Source of the DNA: Apostichopus japonicus
Lineage: Eukaryota; Echinodermata; Holothuroidea; Aspidochirotida; Stichopodidae
Assembly: GCF_037975245.1 (NCBI RefSeq)
Contig: NC_092568.1
Location: 31,530,501-31,594,500 of the forward strand
DNA length: 64,000 bases
Reading direction: 5' to 3'
The stretch's first letter is position 1; each line of letters opens with the position of its first letter. Shown piece by piece: positions 13,005 to 28,000 of the stretch. Both the position numbers and the translations under genes were made by a program. The notes beneath the pieces are model-generated. The model searched no databases. It worked only from the letters and a program-made list of their open reading frames with translations, and was not told the DNA's origin.

Positions 13005-16000
13005 GTATTTCTTCATTATGATGCATCTATGCACACATATATATATCCATATTGTGTCTGGATTATTTTCTAGTCATGAGTGTGAAATTTTTTTCCGCAG
13101 TATTTATATTAAATTATACTTTAATTGGCAATCATAGATCTTCTAAATTGTGGATCGACACAGATTATGAGACATTTTAATGCAATTGTGGAGGTCTTTG
13201 AAGTATCTTTTATAAATAAGGCAGCCTTGAATTGACAATAGTTGGACAGGTGACTTAATTACAGCATTAGTATCATATATTATCTGTGCTATTGTGGAAT
13301 TAAATGTTGATTTCGATGGACAGTGTATAATATCACTTGACCAGAGTAGACTGACTATATTCTATGTGCTCTAGAAAAGTGTGGGGGGTGTGGACTCAGG
13401 AAGGAGGGGGGGTGGAGGCACATTTATTATTATATGCATAACTTAATGCCAGAAATATAGGCCTATATATGATGTAAATGACAAACATTACTGTTGTAAC
13501 CTGATTATTGTTCTGTAGTTTCATTTTTGAAATAGAGAAGAAAAAAATAGAATGAATTTAATATTTAAAAACTGATTACAGTGACAATTGGAAATTTGTT
13601 CAAACCTATCATCGAACTGTGGTAAGCTGTATGCATGTACATGCTAGCATGATCCCATTAGATTCAACATCACAGTTATTTAGACAGTTACTGTTAGCCC
13701 TCATTTACAGAATTCCAAGCCACATGAACTCAGACATTGCCACTCGCTGAACAGTTTCAAGAAACAGCTTATAAAGCTGAATCTATAATAGGCCTACTGT
13801 AACTATTAAACAATTTAAACCAAACATTGATGCTATATATATATGCATGTACATGCCTGATAGATTCAAGTTACTTAGACAACTGTCTAAAAGCTGAATC
13901 TATAATCCTACTGTAACTATTACACGATTTAAACCAAACCTTGATGCTGTATAAATGACATGTACATGCTAGTCTGATCCTTAACTGCAAAGTACTGGAT
14001 ATGAACCTATATTATAACCTCTTCTGGACATTGAACCAATGGACTAATGTATCCTTCATACTGATCCTCACAGGAGGAGCAGATCAAAGGTCTAATGGCA
14101 AGAACGATTATCCGGAAGCTTTCAGAAATCTCAAAGATGATACCAAGATATCACACATCAGGCAAAAGCCTTGAACAGAACAGTAGCTTTACGCTAATAC
14201 TGGGATTTATGCCGCTTTGGCATTCCATAGTCGTCTGCTATATTAACAAACACATATAACCATGGAGCTATCAACAAAAAAGACAAGAAGAAAGAAGAAA
14301 AAAAGAGCCAATTGCTGTCAGTGATTTATGACAGAGTTTTGACTAGAAATAAATTTGTCTAAAGCTATGATTAAGGACACGTGCATTGAAAGGTTGCTAT
14401 TTATAACCTTAGGCTATTATCTATTTTACTCCTACTGATGTCATATTGACCCAAGGAAGGTCATTAAATGAGTCTAGGATGCCTGTATATATGGTAGATG
14501 ATTAAAGCTGTATATATTCCTTTCTAGTTTTGACTCACATCCTTTCATGAATGCTCAATTAAACCTTTCAGGATGAACAAATTGCCAAAAAAAAAAATTC
14601 TTCTTCTTCTCAATCCTGAAATATATGACGTAGTATCATAATGCTTTGAGAGCTCTTACTGGCTACTGACATAGCAAAATATATTGCTGCGACAGCTAAA
14701 AGAATGAGAAATATGTCTCATTTTATACTAAATGGGAACTCTAATATAATACTTAGCTAGTGGGTTTGTGGTGTGGGTACAAAAGTAGTTTTCATTAGAA
14801 TCATTAAAATTCGCTGTATTTAATGTGTGAAATGTTGGTCAGTTCATCAGCTTGTCATTTCTTTGGCATACATAATTAAGGTAGATACCTTGCAAATGAC
14901 AACATCAATGTACAGAGATTTAAGAGGTTTAGATGGTACCTGTATGTACGTGCAAATGCGTAAAATGCCCTTCTTTGGATATTTTTTGCCATCGGGCTAC
15001 AAATTTTGTTTGTTGATCATTTTATCAAAACTTTCCAAGTATCAATCAAAATCAGATTCCAATTCTTCAAAGGGGAAAGATAAATATCCTTTGTGTTAAT
15101 TGATTGTTAAGTTAAATATTCTGATTCCATTCTATTCCAAAATTATAAGTCATCACAGGGTCAGGTTGACACTCCTATCGTATTTAATAATATCGATGAC
15201 GTGCAAAACAGTCCAACTTTCCTACAATGCACGGTAAATTAACTCTGTCAAGTCCAACAAATTGATGCACTATATTGCCATGGGGTCATAACATATAGAT
15301 TGGTGTTCAAAACTTGTCCAAAATTGGATGTAAACAAGCTAAGTGCTTTAACATGATCATTATATACACAAAGATGATTAATATATGCACGTTCTCACTG
15401 CTTTGTCTTTTAAATCTATGGTCTGGTAGCTAGGGATAGCACCTGGACATGACAATCCACTCTCAACTCCAAATCTCCTTGCATTAGGACTGAGATCTAA
15501 TGAGATTATGGGTGACTGTTGTGTATCTATCGTGCAGTAGCACATGACTGTATTAAAGCATATTCACCCAGTCTTTGCCAAAATGACCAAAAATCATATT
15601 TTTATATTCCTTTGCCTTTCACCGTCAGACCAGTCTGACGGTCAGACCAGTCTGTTTGCAGTCTCTCCAATACTGGTCTACATATCTCTTTCAAGTTGTC
15701 AGTCCGTGGTGTAGATGCCAATTGGCCGGGAAGAGCAAGAGAGATTGACAGCTTTAGAAAGCTGTCACATTAACTAATTAATATTATTCAATGAACTGAC
15801 CTCTGCATTTACGCAGATGAAAGAATTTGATCAGTCACAGGAGAAAATTAAGGCCGTCAGATAGCTTTTGTGCAGGCCAGCGGAACAGTTTAGCTCCCGT
15901 GGTCATCCAACTAACAGGCCTACTTAGATCTGGTTAACAGTTGATTGGTCACTGTTACCAGAGTGAGAAATGAATTGATTAAGTTGGACAGGCTCCCGCA

Positions 16001-19000
16001 GTCCCGCTGTGCGTAATACAATCAGTCTTGATCAAGTTCACAGTTATAGCATATACAAGCTTAGGTGTTTAGTAATTGAATTTGTATAATACCTCATATC
16101 ATTAGTGATTTGGGGTCAATGGTATATCAGGTTGCCTTGGCTGGAGTATATAGTTATAAAAATAATTTGTATACATTCATACCATCCTTTTGAATTCTTT
16201 AAAACTAGCATGTTTATAAAAAATCACATGCTTGCAAATTGGGGATTGGAAATTAAATCCAAGATTCCAAATGTCAGGTATTTTGACATCGGAAGTATTT
16301 TGCAATTGCTGCTGGGGTTTTATAGTTGTGTTTGCATGTTTTGACAGTCGGCCTTTCGGGCAACAGAAAATATATTGAAAGGAGAAAATGTATGTTAATG
16401 ACACTGTAGTTTTTCAACATACTGTTAGTCAACTTGTGTTTATGATTATTGCTACTTAGTTTGTCGGGAGGACTCTCCAGGTTCACCTTTATACCATCAT
16501 TGTGAGTCCAGCTTTTTTATGACCTTGGGATGATGACCAATTGAAATAGAGGCTACCTCACCGTAACTTAATTATAATATTAAAAAGTAACCCCATGCAC
16601 AGCCAATATGTGTTTGTACAGAGAAGATAAAGAACACCATAATATAATGTTAACACCCTTATAAAATTGCTACCTGTTGTGACATATTCATAAATAAAAC
16701 ATGTTTGTTCTATGTGCCACTAAGGAGACACCCAAAAAATATTCCCTTATTGGAATGACCCACATACCAAAATAGCAAGCTATTAATTTTTTTTTCTTTC
16801 TTTCTTAAGACTTACAATAAATTATGACATTTACCCTCCTTTGAGACTCGAATTTCAGTTTGCACATTTTAATGGTGACAATAGAACTGTTTCGGTTATC
16901 AATAGTTTGGGTCATCAATCAATATTTATAGTGTTACGATCTACCCACGATAATCCCACGCAATCTCAGCAGCTAATCAAAGAAATCGTGAAGTAAGTAA
17001 ATCATTTACAAATGATTTTTTTTTGCGCCCTTTTTGCCTTTTCAATTTGATCATTCAGCTGACATTAACTGAGATGTTTCTATTGCCATGGTAACCATGC
17101 CAAGACTGAGCCTTGTTTAAATTGTTAACCTATTGTTTACATTCATGTCTAATAATAGTTCAGTATCTTAATTAATTAAAATGGTTATGATTTTGATGTC
17201 ACCATAGCTTGCTTTTAAGATAATGTGAATATTACTTTTCAGTTTTAGCTGGAGACAATGGCACAATTTTGCTTTATAATGCAATATATGTCAGTTTTCT
17301 GTGATATCTATTTATCATAAAGCAGCTCACTAGGTTGCACTGTGCACACAGTCTCACCATATCAAGTATAAATGTCACCACAGTAACTGGCAGAAAACAA
17401 CATATTTAGTGGTAAATTAATTATCAATACAGGAATATACTCTGGCTTTTAGATCAACTTGAGGGGAGAGTGTCCAAATTTTGTGTAGCAGTTATTGATG
17501 GCTCTGAAGTTTGCCTCTTATAGAAAAAAATGGTTTCTGTTTTAAACACCAAAACGGATACGTCGCAAACGTGACCATTTCGAATTTAATTTTGTGATGC
17601 AATACTGGATAAAAACAATACCCTGATCTTAGTGAAGCTAAAACACTTAATTACAAATTTATATGATTACACATCAATTAAGTGTCTTAACAATATCTCT
17701 GTTATGATAGAATGGGGTTACATTGCCTTGATGTGATATGTCTAAATGTTTTCATTGGTAATTCATTCTGTCACAAACAAGTTCCTAGCTCTTGCCTACC
17801 CTCTCACTCATACTTGACACATGTTAGTGTCAACCTATAAGATGTGAATATATATACAGTATGTGTAAATGTAAGTTGGCCTGAGGTTTCCAACCCAGCA
17901 GGATCTTCTTCAGAGGCTAAAATCTCAAAAAAAAAATCTAAATTTCAAAAAAAATCTCAAAAACTTTTAGCCTCTGAAGAAGATCCTGCTAGGATCGAAA
18001 CGCCAGGCCAACTTACTTTTACACATTCTGTTACACAGGCTCTCTAGTGGATAAGCAGTTTGCTAACAGTTTTATTTTATTTTAATATATATGTGGGCAT
18101 GTGATAATTACATTCAGAAATTAAAAGCCAAATTATAAATGCACATGGCACTCCAAATGTGTTGAAAAATTCTGGATAGAATGCACCAGGTCAAAATCCC
18201 TTAAATGGTTCAGTGCAGTGGTACCATGACGAAGAGATCGACTTTATCAGTTGATTGAAAGCCATAATTTAGCATTACCATTGCCCCCACGAAGGGACCG
18301 TGGTCATTTATCTGCCCCTAAATTGATTTTACCGTCATTAAAATCCATTAGTCTGGAGTCTTGCTTTTTCATTACTTCCCACTTGGGATTTTTTCTCTCT
18401 TATAGTCTCCTGATTTATTTCTCACTTCAAGTTTTCAAGTGGTTAAAAATTTCCTCCAAAAAGTTAGATGATTAAGCTGCTGTGGTTTAATTTAGGAGGA
18501 TGTGGATAGTTTCAACACATTGTAGTCTATCATGTTGTAGAGATACTGCACAGTATTCTACATTTGATATTTTAGAAACTATTAATTGTATGCGATTTAA
18601 ATAATATTGCAATTTTAAGTAAACCTACACTGTTCTTTTCAGTGTTTCCAGACAGAATATAACTTCCAACTAGCTGTTGCTATCTATAATGTGCATGTTG
18701 GAAAAAAAAGAGTAAATGTGTTTGAGTTTTAATGCATAGAAGATTTCATATCGTTTCCAAATAAAAATGTTTCGTGGACTTTGTTGGAAAACCTAAATTG
18801 CAAGAATGTATATATTGTTTAAAGGTTCATCCACTTTTATGGGAACATGGAGAAAATACCATGGCACTGCATTATGGAATGATCATGTACAAAGTCACAA
18901 GGGGTCATATTCAAAAAACAAACAAGAAAACTACTTCTTCTTAGAATAGTCAGTATACTTAATACGACCCTTGGGGTATTACTCTACTTTGAATAGACTT

Positions 19001-22000
19001 TGGAAATGAAAGTAATCATTATTGACACATCGATTGTACGTTGCATAAATGAGGTAAGGTCAAGATGTATCTATAGTAACCTAAGATGGTTTTACATAAC
19101 AACTCCCTGGTTTTACAAGACCCTGACCAACACAACTAGAATTATGTGTATAAACTGGTAAACCACAGATTACATAATATTAGAATGCCGAAATGAACGT
19201 CAAATGTTAGTAAATGACATGCACAAAACCTGTTTGTTGACTACAGTACTACCACAAACACTAGCTGCATGCATGACTGTCATGCTAGGTCAGCAGTTGT
19301 GTTTTTGCGTCACGTTACGATCTCCAGGAGGTGTCAAACCTGCATTTTATTGGTTACTCAGCGAGCCAACAATAAAGTTTTTTACGGACCGTGAAATGTA
19401 ATGCCTTTATCATTTCAAATTTGGCTGTATCGGGAACATTAAGCGAGGATGTAACTTCCGTAAGGCAGATTAAGTAAATCAAATCTGAAATCTGACTAGT
19501 ACAATTCATCACAGATGTCCCGAAGCCACGGGTAGCGGATTCAACCGTAATTTGATTTCTTCTATATTTTTCTCTCTCTCGTCCTTTCCCGTCACAACGG
19601 GACGTTGTATCACTCTTGAAAACGTGGCGGGTGTAAATTGAATTAAAGTTGAGTATCATTGCTGGCGGTATAACCATAGTTTTGCACCTCGGTGTAACGA
19701 CTACCCCGAAACAGCTCGAGAAAATTGACGGCGTCGCCAAGGCAAGACAAGGATACTCTAGGATATCAACTGCCTGGGTTTGCCTCTTCTGGGGTGAAAG
19801 CCAATTAAATTAGTCGAAAGCTGTAACAAAATATGACCAGCGCATAGTTTACCAGAAGGAATCGAGAAAATGAATTGTGTTGAAATGCTAGCTGTTGTGA
19901 TAAGGTCTTGTAAGCGAAACGATTGAAATGATACAATGATAGCACATCTATATGCAGCTTCTCTGTAAACATATGACATTTGGCTGTTTAGGGAGTGTCA
20001 AAATACCTTTTACTCTATGAGCTTTTTATCGATCATTATTGGAGACGAAAAATGAAAGGAATATGTTGTTGAAACTCTTGAATGTTTACTTGGATAAAAT
20101 TAAGTACTTAAGGAAGAGTAAATTGTTGATCAAATTATAGTAATAAGTCATATATAGTAAAGGTTTTTGACTATATACTGTATGTATACAGTCATAATTA
20201 ATATAAAGAGGATAAAGTAGTTGTAAGTTATTTGAAATAAATTCATTTGAAACAGATAATTGTTTTGATCTCTTAAATTTTGAATTTATTGTATATTTCA
20301 TTTGTTTTTGTTTTTGTCAAGGACAAATGCTTTAGGAGATCTGATGAATGCATTTCCTTCATCATATTGTGATCAGAGAGGAAGTATGGATCGATTTAAC
20401 TTTATATAAAGCATTCTCAGCTATATTGCTGCATTTCTTGCCATTTCTTGTATGTTGCATAATGAACATAATTGATCAACTTAATAAAAATGAACCAGGT
20501 TTACTATTAAGTCAATCCTCACCACAGGTATGAGGGAGGGTGGGGGAGGGGGAGAGGAGCAGAAATATATAGTTTATAAATAACCATAAACTATATAACA
20601 GCTATGTGAATATATATATAGACATATATATAGATATATATATGCATATTTATATAGATATATCTACTTAAATATTGCACATGTTTTGTGTGAACTAAGA
20701 CATTCCTTGCTCCTCCATGATTGATTTTTTAGGAAGAAATTATTTGAGCTTTTAACACCAGCAGGACTCCCAACTATTAATGTAGGATATATATCTTATA
20801 TCAACTCTTGGTCACTCTTTGATGAGGTTCTGCCAATTAAGCTCGTTTCACCATGTATTTTTAAGTGTTTGATCTATATGCAACTATTTTTGATTGCTCA
20901 CCAACATTTCTTTCATAGAGTGTAGTAGAATTCCAGCAGCTAATAGTTTGTCATTGTTCTCTTGCCCTCTTCAGGTTTCTTACAACGGACACAGCACCAT
21001 CTTAGATTTCCTGGAGCTTGCACATCAGAATGATCCATTCATTCACATCGAAGGCAGGCTCGACTTCAGCGTTCACGTAGTGAACAGCTTGGAGCCGATC
21101 ACATTCCTGACCGAAGACTCCTTTTTTCTTCTGCCAAAATGGAATGCAAAGGTAATAAAACATTTTACATGCATCAGATAGATTCTTACAAATGAAAAAA
21201 AGAAGAAAGAAAGATAGGTAGATTGTATGCCACCCACTGTATATCTTTAAGCCGAAAGTTTGTGATATATTAAACGGGCGACTCATCTTAGAAATAGCTA
21301 TAATACTCAACTTAGGCAGACATTGCAGTAGAACAGATGTGAAGATGGCTCGGCGTTTAGCTTGAAAAGTCCGTATCAATTAGTGTCCCTTGGCATATTA
21401 AAAAATGGGCCTAGGTAAATTGTCATTTGTAAGAATATTAAGCTTGCATCAGGAGGACACAGGGAATTTAATGGCCTTTTGTTTAAGACTAAAATAGTAA
21501 GTGTACTCAAAAGGGTGAGGGAACTGTGGCCATATAGTCATAAAGGAGACAAAGTCCCACAAGGCGGTCTGAAAAACAAGAAAAGTGTGTAAAAAGTAGG
21601 GGAAAAGGGGAGACCTCTTTCTGGGTCTTGAAAGTCCTTGATTTAAAGTTTAGTCTGGAAGTGTGAAGAAAATCCTTATTTGAACACTTTTGCTTCTCAT
21701 GATAACTTATAAATGTTTCCTTCTTGGCATAAGTACAATACCTTTGGATGAATAATCTCCTGTCATTAGTGCTCTTCGATTAAATCTTGCAAGACTTAAA
21801 ATTGTTAGGCCTGTTATATAGGTAGCGGCAAAAATTTTATCCTCACTGGAATTAAGGCTTCATAGTATTAACCTTGATCTTGAAGAAAATCTCAGTGGAT
21901 TTCGATTCTTTCAAATGTGTGGGAGCATGGATGAGGACAGTATTTGTATTCAATTAGACATATTGGCATTGTCCATTTGTAAGAATGCTAGGTTACCGGT

Positions 22001-25000
22001 CATTTTGTATGTACGTAGGTCTAGCCTGGTGTCAGAATGCACAGTGGCATGTCTATAGGAAGAGTACCCCGTCTCACCAAGTAGCTGTTTACGCAGTAGG
22101 TTACCAGTTATTTTGTACATACCTACCTAGGTATCAGAAGAGTAACTGGTCTTAATAAGAAAGATGGCCATGCATCCACTTATAAGAGAAGTAGATGAAA
22201 TAGGAGAGAGTGCTATAATATCCATGAGGAGATTGTTTGGATTTAGTTTAACCATGTCAAATAATAATAATAATAATAATAATAAAATTCTTTACACAAA
22301 AGTCATCATAGCTGTGACTGGACTTAGCAGAGAAGAACAGTCATATAGCCACTGATCGATGTATTCATAAGAAAATAAGAAAATAAATTCATGGAACTGG
22401 ACACACCTAATGAGTAATATACAAATACTTCTAGTAGTTGGACTTGGTAATTATGAATATTTATATATATTGACTGGACTAATTATGCATTGGTAAATTT
22501 GTTTAACTGATCGATATAGTACCTTTGCTATGACTTTTGTTGTTCAGAACTTTGGCTGCCTTCAACCATAGAGAGTTTACGATATTGAGGGTAACTTATA
22601 CATTCCTAGGAATATAACTCTAGACTTTTTTTTTATTGATTGATGGTTATACCGATCTTTCTAAAATGCTACTGACCAAGCATGATCCACATAACATCCG
22701 CTTTTGTTGACCAAAGTTTTGCCTTTTGTCAGTCATATGAAGCCATCAGTGTGGTTCAGATATCCCCACCTGTTTATGACCTGCTTTGGGTAGTGTAATG
22801 CAATCTACATTATTGAATTATAATCTTGGTAGGGTGGATCTTTTAGGCGGTTTTTTTGCTCATTCGATAAAAGTCTCCTGATTTGATTGACAGCTTTCAA
22901 TTTTTGAAATTGTCAGACTTAAGGTATAAAGTTGCCAGGTAGAGTACATATCAAAGCCATACATAGAGCAACCCATAAATTAGAGGCCAAATTGAGAACT
23001 TTGGATGATGTCAGCAAAATATCTGCAAAAACATTTTGGAGATCATGATTATTGCCATTGCCACAGCTGTGTTTAAAAGTGTACCTGAAGCAAACAGATG
23101 TGTTTTACACACAGATACATAAACTGTTTAGTTTTGCTGTTATTTTTCACTTTATGAAATTTACTTTGGATTAATTATATAAGGTTAAAAGTTTTGCATA
23201 AATAGATGTCAATATTTAGAACAAACTACCCATCTGCCACATGAAAATACTGGTTAAAATTGAGCTGACTGTTTGCCCTTTGAAGTATTTCATTTTTTGC
23301 TCCAGCCGGTGAATAAAGCATATTTTATCTAATGTTCAAGCTCATTGGCTGTTGATGTAACCACAAGTTCACATGTGACTTTGCAGTTAACCAATCATCC
23401 TAGATGTTCCATGCTCCCTGAGATAAATATGGCTGACCATCTACATATTTAATACACTACTGAGCCAATTCTATTTGAGTCATACCCCCTCTCTTGCTCA
23501 TTCTCTTTCTCTCTCTCACACTCTTGTAATGGGTATCTTTAGTCAAAGATGCAGCTTACAAACTCTTATGATGGGGGGGGGTGGGGGGGAGGGGTTCAAT
23601 AGGGGCAAGAAAAAGGGAGAAATGATAACTATATATTGTTTGAGCTAATAAAGTTTAATAAAAAACAATACTGACTTCGGGCCCCAAGACACTTTGCTGT
23701 CAAATAAAAGAGGTGAATATGTTTTGGAAGCAGCAGTTTGCATGGCAGGTTTTAAAATTTGAAGGTTCTCTGTGCTCAACAGTAAGTAACAATAATTTCA
23801 AGGTCATGAGGATATATTGTTACTATAGTGTTTCCATATTTTAGCATCACTAAATGCACTTTCTGGCACTTCTGATGCTTGATATTATTGACAAGTAAAC
23901 ATCTCTGTGAGCCCGGAAAGTTATTTGAAAATCACGGCAGAAAAAAAATTGTTGAAGTTTGATGAATCTGTGGTTAGTACTTGAATGTGTATTTCTTAGA
24001 TAATAACTGGAATTGCCTTCACAGTATTTGTGCATACACAGTACAGCAGTACAGTGTATTGTTGTATTGTATGACATTGTATTGTATTATATTGAATGGT
24101 ATGGTATTGTATTGTATGATATTGCATTGCATTGTTTTGAATGCATTTAACAGTTTTCACTTGATGTATAATTTGCTGTACCTCTATAATTATTAGGAAG
24201 TATTAAATATGACAAGGCCACATTGTATTTAATAGTTTTATGTTTTACCTTCTAATTTTGGGTGCTGCCTTATCAGGGGGTGCCAGGAGGGGGGGGTACT
24301 TTATGTCAGATTGATTTAATGAAGTATGTTTTGTATTAAATGTTAGTTCAACGCACTACATACTGCTCTTTAAGCTGCTTATTTAGTTCTTGGATGCTAC
24401 TTTTGCACTATTTTGCCCACATTATGCAAAACCACATGGTCACACCTACACTGTAGATATAAGCCATAACTGGATTTTGCTTTCAAAGAAATCATAGATA
24501 TACTTCTTCCCTTTTTTTGTACAAAAATTAAAGATTACGATAACATCTTTCATTTATGAATACAACCCAGCACTCTATCAATTCTATCAAATTATAAATT
24601 ATTTGGAAAGTACATGTAAGAAAATGTTGTTACTTAAATGTTGAGTATCAAATTTCCTTGATAATACTTGAAATGCAACTTTTTTATCTGATGCATTTTA
24701 TCGCCAAAAATCTGTGCATGGAACACACAGAGTGGAAATCAAACCTCCTAAAGCCCAAAGTCTCAATATTCCTGCATTGGAAAGTATGTTATTTCCAGCC
24801 ACTGCTTGACACGACTTTTTTCACCGTCGTGGAATTTCTCGTCCGCTTTTTTCTTCTCCATCATAATTATACTTTTAACATTTTCTGGTTCCTTTCACGC
24901 CTAAGCTTCCTTTAAAAGTTTGGCTAATTAAGGCTGATGTTGAAAGCATTCTCTCTGATGTCATTTCCTGCTTTTCTCATCCCTAGAGCAACGGCGATAT

Positions 25001-28000
25001 CTTCTTTGAATTCCGTACGAACGAGCCCAACTCTGTACTCATGTACAATCGAGGTCAAGGCAGCAGTGGAGCCATTCAAGATTTCTTTGGCTTTGAGTTG
25101 CTCAATGGGTTCATCTACTTGATTCTAAATCTTGGATCTGGTGGCATACGACATAAAGCGGCGACCTTCCCTTTGAACGATGGCGAATGGCACAGTGTCA
25201 GGTTAACCAGGAAGGGCAATCAAGGGACAGTATCAGTAAGTTTAAAGTCCAAAATGGATTTCTTTTACAAATAGCTCACTCCCCCCCTCCCCCCCCGCCC
25301 TCACAGATATATGAAACTCAAATAGCCAATTCTGTTGTACTGTCTTCCTGTCTGTTAGAAAGAGCGACTTTTTTTTTACATATGGAGATGTACAAATTCA
25401 AGAGCAGTAAGATGTCACTCTCGAATCTATGACACTCTTCCCCTCCCCCAATCTATCCCCTCCCCCTCCTCAGTAACGAGAAATTTGGGGTGTAGTGGTG
25501 GTGGGGATATGGAAGGGGGCCACATTTGGGATAAATTCAAATGTGGGACCAAACCAGAGTGCCCATGTGAGTATAAGTCTGCACATTTTGTATTTTAGGT
25601 TTCTTACCTTTTGAATTAAAGCTATTCAATGCGACACGATTGAAATTCACTAGGAATCCAGCATCGAGAAAATAATTAAGTAAACCCGGAGAAAATTTGA
25701 CAAATCATGCATCTGATCTTACTCTGCTAGATTGTTGATCATTGAAAGGATTTTTTTTTTCATACTTTGATTAAAAGGTCGATGGACAAATAGACGAGAA
25801 TGGGGAGGGGTCATTTGTTACCCCCGGTGATAGCACTCATTTGAATCTGGGGGACAGCTTGGTAGTCGGTGGCATAAATAATGAGGACGAAAATGACGGC
25901 TTACCCCTGGACCTGTTTGCAGGGGCAATCAGACAGGGCTTTGTGGGGTGCATGAGAAACCTCCTGATGGAGACGCTCAACATTGATTTCTCTCGCTACA
26001 TTCGAGAACAGGGGAAGGAGGATGAAATCAGGCCATACTGCAGGTTAGTAATCTTGAAGGAAATAGACCTTTCATAGAAATGGAGAAATATGAGAGAGCT
26101 TTAAAAGTCATCAGGGTTGCTCCCAAATAATGCCAGAAAGTCAAATAATTGTCAGATAATGCTCTAACTTCAACAAGCATTTTACTTAGATCCAAGTATT
26201 TTATGCCTGCCCTGAGACATTTATTATCTAATTAGACATCCCTCACAATGTCTATAAATAAGGAGAATCAGGCCGTCAAGGAAAGTACTTTTGAAAATGT
26301 GTAGTAATCCCTAGCATGTTCAGATATGGGGCCAATACTACTGCATGATGACCTTTAAAACAGAACTTTGTAAGTCAAGTTATTACAATTGAGGGGGAGA
26401 GATCATCTTGGAAATAGACAAGCCAGAATACAGTAACTTTAGACATATTAAATAAAGTCCTGCAGGTTTGTTAGAAGATAAATGGCATTTACAGATTATC
26501 AGATCAGATTTTATCAGATGTGAAGATTTATTAACATTTTTTCTCTGAATTTGTAACAAGAGAAAACACACTGACACAGAAGTTGTATAGGCCTAGCATT
26601 CATAAGGCAGAAGGGGATGCAATGTTTCCATCAGAATAACTGAATGATAAAGTAGCCATGGAAACCTGTTACTTGCTGACCATTGACATGTTGTGACCTT
26701 TGTTTTACAGTGTTTTAAAATACTTAAAAGAATATTCTGGTGGCTAAAGTTGATTGCTGAATGAAATTGTAGAAAATGTTCTGAATCTAACTGTGAAAAC
26801 CACATCCTCATAGCATTTTGTATTGTGAAGATATGAATTTTACAAATTAAGTGATATTTTGTAAATGCATCTGGCAACAGCAGAATGGATGATGTCATCA
26901 GGGCACTTCAGCTATAAAAAATGTCTTTGTTTTTCTTCATAATATCTCAATGACTTATTAACAATCAAAAAGAATATTTCTACAAAAAGATGCATTTTGA
27001 TGAAATTCTAAGTACAGAGGACTTTGACAGCTATGCAAATATTCCAAATATAACGATAAATCAACAAGAAGATTACAATAGCCTAAGTAAAGCTTCCAAA
27101 TAGCATTTGCCCAGATGACATCACAGACCCTTACTGTGATCCAACTTTCTGGAGTAGCTAGTTGAGGGTTTTGACCAGTCAAAAATGCTCACATTCAATT
27201 AAACATATCTTAAGTTAGGGGCAAAATATTGAGATGGGTTTTTTTTTTCAACTAGCAGTGTGGAATATTTTTCTCTTCAATGTAAGTTTCAGATTGTTTG
27301 TCACCAGAAAAATACCCCTTTAATATGCATATTCATATCTTTCCGGCATTTTCTTTATGCTAATTGGGCTCTGGATTTTCTAGCCTGAGCAAAGAACTGA
27401 GGTACTGAAAGTTCAGCTCTCTGTGGTCAAGAGGTTTATCTGTGGCATGAACTATGCATGCACAGAGAGTAAGGAGTAACCCTGACTAGATCTATGACTG
27501 TAGATCTCTCTACTTCATGTACTGCAACTCCTAAAATGTAATATGATCACTATATCTCTCTGTCTATTGCAACACGTTTCAACACTAATTAACCTATAAA
27601 AGTTACATTCATTATATTCTACTTTGATTCCAACTCACCCAATTATAGCCAAATAGTGTGAACCGTGTCATAGGTTTGAGAGTGGGGGTGGGGGGAGGAG
27701 TCAGCCCAATGGTGTTAAAATTGCTGCCTGTGGTGGCATGTCATAGGCTGGAAAATCTTTCCTATGAAAGTTATAGGGGCCTGGTGATTGGAGGGGGGGG
27801 GGAATAGTTTCAGCCAGTTTTTAGGATTAGAATAAGGAAACATTCCAGTGAGACAGAGACAATGAAATCACAGAGATGATATAATTTTAATACCACCCTT
27901 AAACAAAAGCTCTGTACTGTCCTGGGCAGTAAAGTAGTGGGAGCCAGAGAATGGGTACATGTTCCATGAAGATGAGAAGAATAAGCTGTACTAGATTTTG

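Larger units (their letters stand above)
4533..20974 (+). other. 16.4-kb neurexin intron inside LNS2
   Basis: The longest intron of the window. It contains a hAT-type MITE, a tRNA-derived SINE, several tandem duplications, a foldback repeat, microsatellites, and X-box-like palindromes at 11327, 11585 and 17092. I found no further exon. Between these elements it is AT-rich with no recognisable coding segment; a locally CpG-richer patch with a 128-codon minus-strand frame lies at 19354-19740. Confidence 0.8.
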
